From assembly GCF_014652855.1 (NCBI RefSeq), contig NZ_BMZP01000004.1, positions 247,235 through 311,234 of the forward strand: a stretch of DNA of 64,000 nt, written 5' to 3'. Below are positions 59,655-64,000 of this stretch, in pieces (the first letter of the stretch is position 1; every line of letters begins with the position of its first letter). Below the pieces are notes generated by a model, which was given only the letters and a program-made list of their open reading frames with translations, was not told where the DNA came from and made no database searches. This DNA is from Novosphingobium pokkalii (GTDB lineage: Bacteria; Pseudomonadota; Alphaproteobacteria; Sphingomonadales; Sphingomonadaceae). The translations under genes were made by a program, and so were the position numbers.

Positions 59655-61076
59655 TTAGCGCTGCGGCGCCTTGGCCAGAATCGCGGCGGTGGTGGTGTGG
59701 GTGTTTTGCGGCGTGGGCGCGGGCATCTGCTGCACGCGGCGGATGTTGCGACCATGGCCCTTGGCATCAGTGCAAAGCTGCCCGTCGCGCATCACGAAGC
59801 GGCCGCGTACCAGGGTGTGGATCGGCGCGCCCTGCGCCACCCAGCCCTGGAATGGGGTGGAATTGCCCTTGGACTGCAAATCCGCAGAATCGACCACGGT
59901 TTCGCGGTCGAGATCCACGATCACGATATCCGCATCCGATCCGGGCAGCAGTGCGCCCTTGCGCGGATAGAGGCCAAAGGCCTTGGCCGGGGCAAGCGAG
60001 GTCATCTTCACATAGTGCGTGATGGTCATGCGGCCCGAAACCACCTGGCTCAGCATCAACGGCATCTGGGTCTGCACCCCTGTAAACCCGCAGTCGGCAG
60101 TCCAGATATCGTCACGGTGCTTTTCATCGTGGCTGTGCGGCGCATGGTCGGTGGCGATCATGTCGATCGTGCCATCGGCCACGCCGGCCCAAAGCTGGTC
60201 CTGGTGAACTTTCTCGCGCACCGGCGGATTGACGCGGATCAGCGACTTCTTGTCGGTATAGGCGTGCTCGTCGAGCAGCAGGTAATGCGGGCAGGTTTCG
60301 GCGGTGATATCCACCCCGCGCAGCTTGGCTTCGCGCAAGGGGCGCAGTTCGTCGCCCGAGGAAACATGCAGGATGTGGATGCGCGCGCCGGTCCATTCGG
60401 CCAGGATCGCGGCGCGGGCCACCGCTTCCACCGCCACGACCGGCGGCCGCGCATCGAGGTGGGCCAGCGGGTCGCAGCGCCCGGCGGCCATCAGCTTCTT
60501 CTGGCGGCGCGCCATGATCGAGGCGTTTTCGGCGTGCAGTGCCACGCGATAGCCATGCTTGGCGACGATCTCGAACCCTTCGAGGATCGCGCCCGAAGGC
60601 GGCGAGGGCAGATTGCCGAAGGTATTGCCCATGAAGCACTTGAACGCGGCCACGCCGCCTTCGATCAGGGCTTCGAGTTCATCGATGTTGGATTCGCCCA
60701 GCAGGCCATAGATGCCGAAATCGACATAGGCGGTTTCGGCCTGCTTGAGCTTGAGATTGAGCGCCTCCACCGTGCCGGTCGGCGGATTGGTGTTGGGCAT
60801 TTCGAACACCGTGGTCACCCCGCCCATGGCCGCGCTGGCCGTGCCGGTTTCCCAGGTTTCCTTGTGGGTATACCCCGGATCGCGGAAGTGCACGTGCGCG
60901 TCGATCGCACCGGGCAGCAGGTACTTGCCGGTCGCGTCGAGCACCTCGGCCGCTTCGGGCATGGCATCGGCCGCGCCGATGGCGAGGATGGCACCATCCT
61001 TGATGGCCACCGATGCGGCAAAGGTGGTGCTGTCGGTTACCAGCGTGGCGCCGTGGATGACGAGATCGGCAAGCAT
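59655..61076 (-). CDS. Allantoinase/hydantoinase-like cyclic amidohydrolase
   Basis: This 473-residue amidohydrolase has metal ligands in DAHVHFRDPGYTHKE, carbamylated Lys in AAFKCFMGN, His in RVALHAENA and HILHVSS, and Asp in IATDHAPHSHDEK. TAETCPHYLLLDE and KGNSTPFQGWVAQGA are typical of the allantoinase/dihydropyrimidinase/dihydroorotase class. It opens a cyclic ureide, hydantoin or imide at a C-N bond; dihydroorotase is unlikely because no pyr genes are near. It lies between an SDR and malate synthase G in one operon. The C-terminal 25 residues are Thr/Ala rich and probably disordered. Confidence 0.88.
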   Translation of the reverse strand: MLADLVIHGATLVTDSTTFAASVAIKDGAILAIGAADAMPEAAEVLDATGKYLLPGAIDAHVHFRDPGYTHKETWETGTASAAMGGVTTVFEMPNTNPPTGTVEALNLKLKQAETAYVDFGIYGLLGESNIDELEALIEGGVAAFKCFMGNTFGNLPSPPSGAILEGFEIVAKHGYRVALHAENASIMARRQKKLMAAGRCDPLAHLDARPPVVAVEAVARAAILAEWTGARIHILHVSSGDELRPLREAKLRGVDITAETCPHYLLLDEHAYTDKKSLIRVNPPVREKVHQDQLWAGVADGTIDMIATDHAPHSHDEKHRDDIWTADCGFTGVQTQMPLMLSQVVSGRMTITHYVKMTSLAPAKAFGLYPRKGALLPGSDADIVIVDLDRETVVDSADLQSKGNSTPFQGWVAQGAPIHTLVRGRFVMRDGQLCTDAKGHGRNIRRVQQMPAPTPQNTHTTTAAILAKAPQR

Positions 61077-61108
61077 CGGGAAATCTTTCTGTCTAAAAAC
61101 GGGAGAGG

Positions 61109-61900
61109 TCAGAGCGAGGCCCAGCCACCATCGACCGGCAGGTCGACACCGGTGATCTGGCGCGATGCGTCGGACGCCAGGAACAGGCAGGCATTGGCCA
61201 CGTCCTCGGCCTGGCTGATGCGGCGCAGGGCATATTCGGCGGCGTGCTCGGCAATCACTTCATCTTCGCTCAGGCCGCGCGCGGCCGCCATGCCAGGCAT
61301 CACCTTGGTGCGGAAGCGCGGCCCATCGACCATGCCGGGCGCCACGATGTTGACGTTGATATTGTGCGGCCCGGCCTCGATCGCGGTGGACTTGGTGATC
61401 CCGCGCAGGCCCCACTTCGATGCCGAATAGGCCATGCGTCCGGCGCGGCCATGCATGCCGAACGTGCCACCGACATTGACGATCTTGCCATAGCGGCGCG
61501 CGATCATCGCCGGCAGCACGGCGCGCATCATGTGGAAGCAGCCCGCCATGTTGAGCCGCACGATCTCGTCGAACGCCTCGGGCGTGGTTTCCCATGCCGG
61601 CAGGCCAACCGGGCCGGTGCCGCCCGCCACGTTGACCAGCACATCGACCTGACCGTGGGCGGCAACCACAGCGGCAACGGCGGCATCACACTGCGCCGCA
61701 TCGGTAACGTCACAGGAAAAGGTTGAAATTCTTTCGGCGTATTCGGGGTTATCTTCGCGAAGCTTTTCAAGAGCTGACAGGTCTCTTCCAAGAACAGCTA
61801 CGAACGAACCTTCCTTGCAAAATGCATTTGTGATCGCAGGCCCCATGCCCTTTCCGGCACCTGTGATGATCACAACTTTATCTACAAGGCCAATTTCCAT
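61109..61900 (-). CDS. Short-chain dehydrogenase/reductase with AT-rich 5' third
   Basis: This 263-residue SDR has VVIITGAGKGMGPAITNAF, NVAGGTGPVGLPAWE, NVGGTFGMHGRAGRMAYSAS with the Ser, Tyr and Lys, and the end ITGVDLPVDGGWASL. The first 60 or so codons (about 61900-61710) are clearly lower in GC, with TTT, AAA, TCA and two AGA codons, while the rest has the usual GC-rich codon use. The start at 61900 follows GGGG; an in-frame ATG at 61912 is possible. It is divergent from a LysR gene and first in an operon with the amidohydrolase and malate synthase G. Confidence 0.87.
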   Translation of the reverse strand: MEIGLVDKVVIITGAGKGMGPAITNAFCKEGSFVAVLGRDLSALEKLREDNPEYAERISTFSCDVTDAAQCDAAVAAVVAAHGQVDVLVNVAGGTGPVGLPAWETTPEAFDEIVRLNMAGCFHMMRAVLPAMIARRYGKIVNVGGTFGMHGRAGRMAYSASKWGLRGITKSTAIEAGPHNINVNIVAPGMVDGPRFRTKVMPGMAAARGLSEDEVIAEHAAEYALRRISQAEDVANACLFLASDASRQITGVDLPVDGGWASL

Positions 61901-61941
61901 ACGTAACCCCATGAATTTTTCACGGCTTCTTCACATATTTG

Positions 61942-61961
61942 AAAAATCCCTGTTGATTTTT
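61942..61961. promoter_or_regulatory. Inverted repeat AAAAATC-N6-GATTTTT in SDR/LysR promoter
   Basis: Seven-base perfect arms (61942-61948 and 61955-61961) lie in the AT-rich divergent region, 41 bp from the SDR start and about 103 bp from the LysR start. It fits a LysR-type dyad, although it is not the strict T-N11-A form. Confidence 0.5.
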
Positions 61962-62063
61962 GCCACAGCATGTGAAGTGCCTGTTACTGCATAGGCTATC
62001 CCCTGTTGCCCTTGGTGTGCTAAAAGGATGGCATGCCGGTGCAAAAATACGAACGGAACCATC

Positions 62064-63065
62064 GTGGCGCTGCGTAACCAACGAATCTGGGCCTACATCG
62101 ACGAAGTCGCGCGTGCCGGCTCGGTACGCCAGGCGGCAGAGCGCCTGAACATGACGCCGTCCGCCCTGCTGCGACGCATCCAGGACGTGGAACACGATCT
62201 GGGCGCCCCGCTGTTCGAACGCCATTCGCTGGGCGTGCGGCTGACTGCGGCGGGTGAGCTGTTCATCCGCTGGATCCGCACGCAATCGGCGGAATTGCAG
62301 CGCGTCTATTCGCAGATCGAGGAACTGGGCGGGTTACAGCGTGGCGACATCCGCATCGCTTGTAGCCAGGCGGTGGCGCGCAGTTTCCTGTTGCAGCAAG
62401 TGGTGGATTTCCGCGCGCGCCATCCCAACGTGAAGTTCCGCATCGTGGTGACCGACCATATCAGCGCGGTGCGCCAGTTGACCGAATACGAAATCGACCT
62501 GGCGCTGATCTTCCGCCCGCTGCGCCATCCCGAACTGCACCCGATCCTGTCGATCGGCCAGGGCCTGGTCGCGATCATGGCGGCAGACCATCCCTTGGCC
62601 GACAAGGCCGTGCTGCGCCTGCGCGAATGCGCGCATTACGATCTCGCCATGCCCGACACCGCGTTCGGCGGCCGCGAGATCATCGAGACACGCCTGGCCA
62701 ACAGTTCGGTCAAGCCGCGCATCGTGGTGGAATCCAACAATTTCGACATGCTCGGCGAAATCGTCGCATCCAGCGATCTGATCACCTTCCAGATCGATAT
62801 CGGCGCCGAACTGTGGCGCCGCGATCCGCGCTTTGCCGTGCGCCGCATCAACGATGTGGACCGCACCTATGGCCCGCTGGTGCTCGGCCAGTTGAAGGGG
62901 CGCCCCCTCCCGCTCGCCGCAGCCAAATTCGCCGAGCAACTCGCCCGCGACATGCATGCCTGCCGCACCCTGCCCATGGCCGAAATCCCGGCGTTCGAAG
63001 ACGACGAGGATGAACACCTCGCGTTCGACATGGAAGAAGACAGTCCCAGAGGGACGGACGGCTGA
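62064..63065 (+). CDS. LysR-family regulator of the amidohydrolase/malate synthase operon
   Basis: This 333-residue LysR-type regulator has the winged helix ALRNQRIWAYIDEVARAGSV with RLNMTPSALLRRIQDVEHDL and PLFERHSLGVRLTAAGEL. A co-inducer domain follows, with GDIRIACSQAVARSFL and RHPNVKFRIVVTDHISAVRQ, and an acidic tail. The GTG at 62064 gives the normal family N-terminus with GGA seven bases upstream; an ATG at 62028 would add twelve residues including two Cys. It is divergent from the SDR-amidohydrolase-malate synthase operon. Confidence 0.9.
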   Translation: MALRNQRIWAYIDEVARAGSVRQAAERLNMTPSALLRRIQDVEHDLGAPLFERHSLGVRLTAAGELFIRWIRTQSAELQRVYSQIEELGGLQRGDIRIACSQAVARSFLLQQVVDFRARHPNVKFRIVVTDHISAVRQLTEYEIDLALIFRPLRHPELHPILSIGQGLVAIMAADHPLADKAVLRLRECAHYDLAMPDTAFGGREIIETRLANSSVKPRIVVESNNFDMLGEIVASSDLITFQIDIGAELWRRDPRFAVRRINDVDRTYGPLVLGQLKGRPLPLAAAKFAEQLARDMHACRTLPMAEIPAFEDDEDEHLAFDMEEDSPRGTDG

Positions 63066-63146
63066 TACCCGCGTTTGGCCGCATCAACATGGTCATCACC
63101 CCGGGCCTAGCCCAGGGTGATGTGAAGAAACCAGGCCGCGGTTGAA

Positions 63147-64000
63147 TTACCCCCGCGCGTAAATCGTCTGTGCCGCCTGCTCCGACACGAACCCTTCGGC
63201 CAGGTCGGCCGCCAGCGCCTCGGGCCGTCGCGCATGGGGATCGCCCAGGCCTGCTCCGCCCGGCACGTCGAGCACCAGGCGCTGCCCGGCGGGAATTTCC
63301 TGGCGCCCCTTCCCACGCAGCACGGTTCCGTCCGTCAGCCGCACCTGGCCCAGTGAGCCGTCGGCCCCGCCGTCGCGGCCGCGCGCGGCATGGTCGACAC
63401 GCTCGAACATCGCGAGCACTTCAAAGCCGCTGCCATCGCGCATGGCCACTTCCACGCGCTGCCCCAGCCCGCCGCGCAGTGCCCCGGCGCCGCCGCTGTC
63501 GGTCAGCAATTCCTTGCGCCAGATCACGATCGGCGCGCCATGCTCGGTCACTTCCACCGGCATGGCGCGCACACCGCTGGGAAAGGCCGTGCCATCCAGG
63601 CCGTCCTGCCCCGGCCGCGCGCCCGATCCGCCCGAATTGAAGAAGATCGTGTCGAACAGGTCGCCCGGCGTGCCCTGCTCACTTTCCGGATGGCGCCCGC
63701 GCAACTGCACGCTCCACAAGCACGAAGAGCCTTCCACCGGCACGCGATCGGGGATCGCCTGCGACAGGCAACCAAACACCAGATCGGGCAGCATCTGCCC
63801 GACGATGTGCCGCGCCGCCACCGGCCAGGGGCGCTGGACATTGAGGATCGAGCCTTCGGGCGCGTCCACCTCATAGGGCAGCAGCGCGCCGTGGTTGTTG
63901 GGCACTTCCGGGCTGATCACGCAGCGCAGCGCAAAGACGGTATAGGCGCGGGCATAGTTGAGCACCACGTTGATCCCGCGCGGCAGGCAGGCGTCCGATC
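63147..64000 (-). CDS. Second HyuB-type hydantoinase subunit (5' part outside window)
   Basis: The C-terminal 284 residues of a Hydantoinase_B protein are visible. They include SPEVPNNHGALLPYEVDAPE, ARHIVGQMLPDLVFGCLSQA, FDTIFFNSGGSGARPGQDGL, WRKELLTDSGGAGALRGGLG and the end GAGLGDPHARRPEALAADLA with GFVSEQAAQTIYARG. It differs clearly from the HyuB at 52299, so the region encodes at least two such enzymes. A matching HyuA probably lies beyond the right edge. The frame is open to base 64000, and the listed end is not a start codon. Confidence 0.9.
   Translation of the reverse strand, partial: SDACLPRGINVVLNYARAYTVFALRCVISPEVPNNHGALLPYEVDAPEGSILNVQRPWPVAARHIVGQMLPDLVFGCLSQAIPDRVPVEGSSCLWSVQLRGRHPESEQGTPGDLFDTIFFNSGGSGARPGQDGLDGTAFPSGVRAMPVEVTEHGAPIVIWRKELLTDSGGAGALRGGLGQRVEVAMRDGSGFEVLAMFERVDHAARGRDGGADGSLGQVRLTDGTVLRGKGRQEIPAGQRLVLDVPGGAGLGDPHARRPEALAADLAEGFVSEQAAQTIYARG

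Noticed and set aside
61077..61095. GGAAATCTTTC before the amidohydrolase gene as an XRE-cupin site
   Set aside because: It has only part of one half-site, the gene is probably read from the SDR promoter, and similar strings occur by chance.
57570..61430. A 1286-codon plus-strand open frame
   Set aside because: It is antisense to malate synthase G, the amidohydrolase and the SDR; composition shows it is a GC-bias shadow.

Overview
The window looks like chromosome of a GC-rich alphaproteobacterium, most likely an order Sphingomonadales member of the Novosphingobium/Sphingobium type. The grounds are very high GC with strong GC3 bias, a large TonB-dependent receptor, the GLSLSKP-type and CCCCGGATCAAGTCCGGGG-type palindromic repeats common in that group, many ATGA-overlapping operons, and a high density of aromatic and plant-compound catabolism. 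This assignment is inference; no rRNA is present.

Layout. (1) 1-21.6 kb is mixed core and accessory: partial DUF805 membrane protein, TonB-dependent receptor, typA/bipA, a Gly/Tyr-rich exported protein, a GT4 glycosyltransferase, a polytopic membrane protein, a 71-bp tandem repeat, a PadR regulator with a glycine-rich head, rarA, a DUF429-like protein, tRNA-Thr(UGU), a HisD/HpsN-like dehydrogenase plus SDR with a divergent LacI regulator, an Lrp regulator divergent from an orphan AceE-like E1, a periplasmic 2H phosphoesterase and htpG. (2) 21.7-30 kb is an aromatic-acid block: ring-hydroxylating oxygenase alpha/beta, a benzoylformate-decarboxylase-like enzyme, a divergent LysR, a ketopantoate-reductase-like enzyme and an IorAB-type molybdenum oxidoreductase. 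(3) 30-34.7 kb is a tightly overlapped TolC-HlyD-permease-permease export operon with no ATPase gene. (4) 34.8-46.1 kb is a trans-4-hydroxyproline catabolic set (epimerase, FAD dehydrogenase, DapA-type deaminase, Ldh2-type reductase, APC permease) interleaved with two exported enzymes, a GH127 beta-L-arabinofuranosidase and a DUF5695 protein. All four promoter regions carry the same ATATCGTATAC-type operator. This is the most interesting locus: it reads as a regulon for taking apart arabinosylated hydroxyproline from plant cell-wall glycoproteins. (5) 46.2-64 kb is an accessory cluster headed by an XRE-cupin regulator: MBL lactonase-like hydrolase, MFS transporter, enolase-superfamily enzyme with a TTG start, HyuA/HyuB hydantoinase pair, CYP199-like P450, two SDRs, a gamma-glutamyltransferase-family protein, malate synthase G, an allantoinase/hydantoinase-like amidohydrolase, a LysR regulator and the 3' part of a second HyuB.

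How the genes may work together. In block 4 the exported glycosidases would free hydroxyproline in the periplasm, the permease would import it, and epimerase, dehydrogenase and deaminase would carry it toward 2-oxoglutarate semialdehyde; the last dehydrogenase is not in the window. In block 5 ring-opening amidohydrolases and malate synthase G suggest a cyclic amide or imide substrate that ends partly in glyoxylate. The substrate is unknown. Recurrent GGAAAA/TTTTCC half-sites in front of the XRE gene and in the MFS/enolase divergent promoter tie the first part of this cluster to one regulator.
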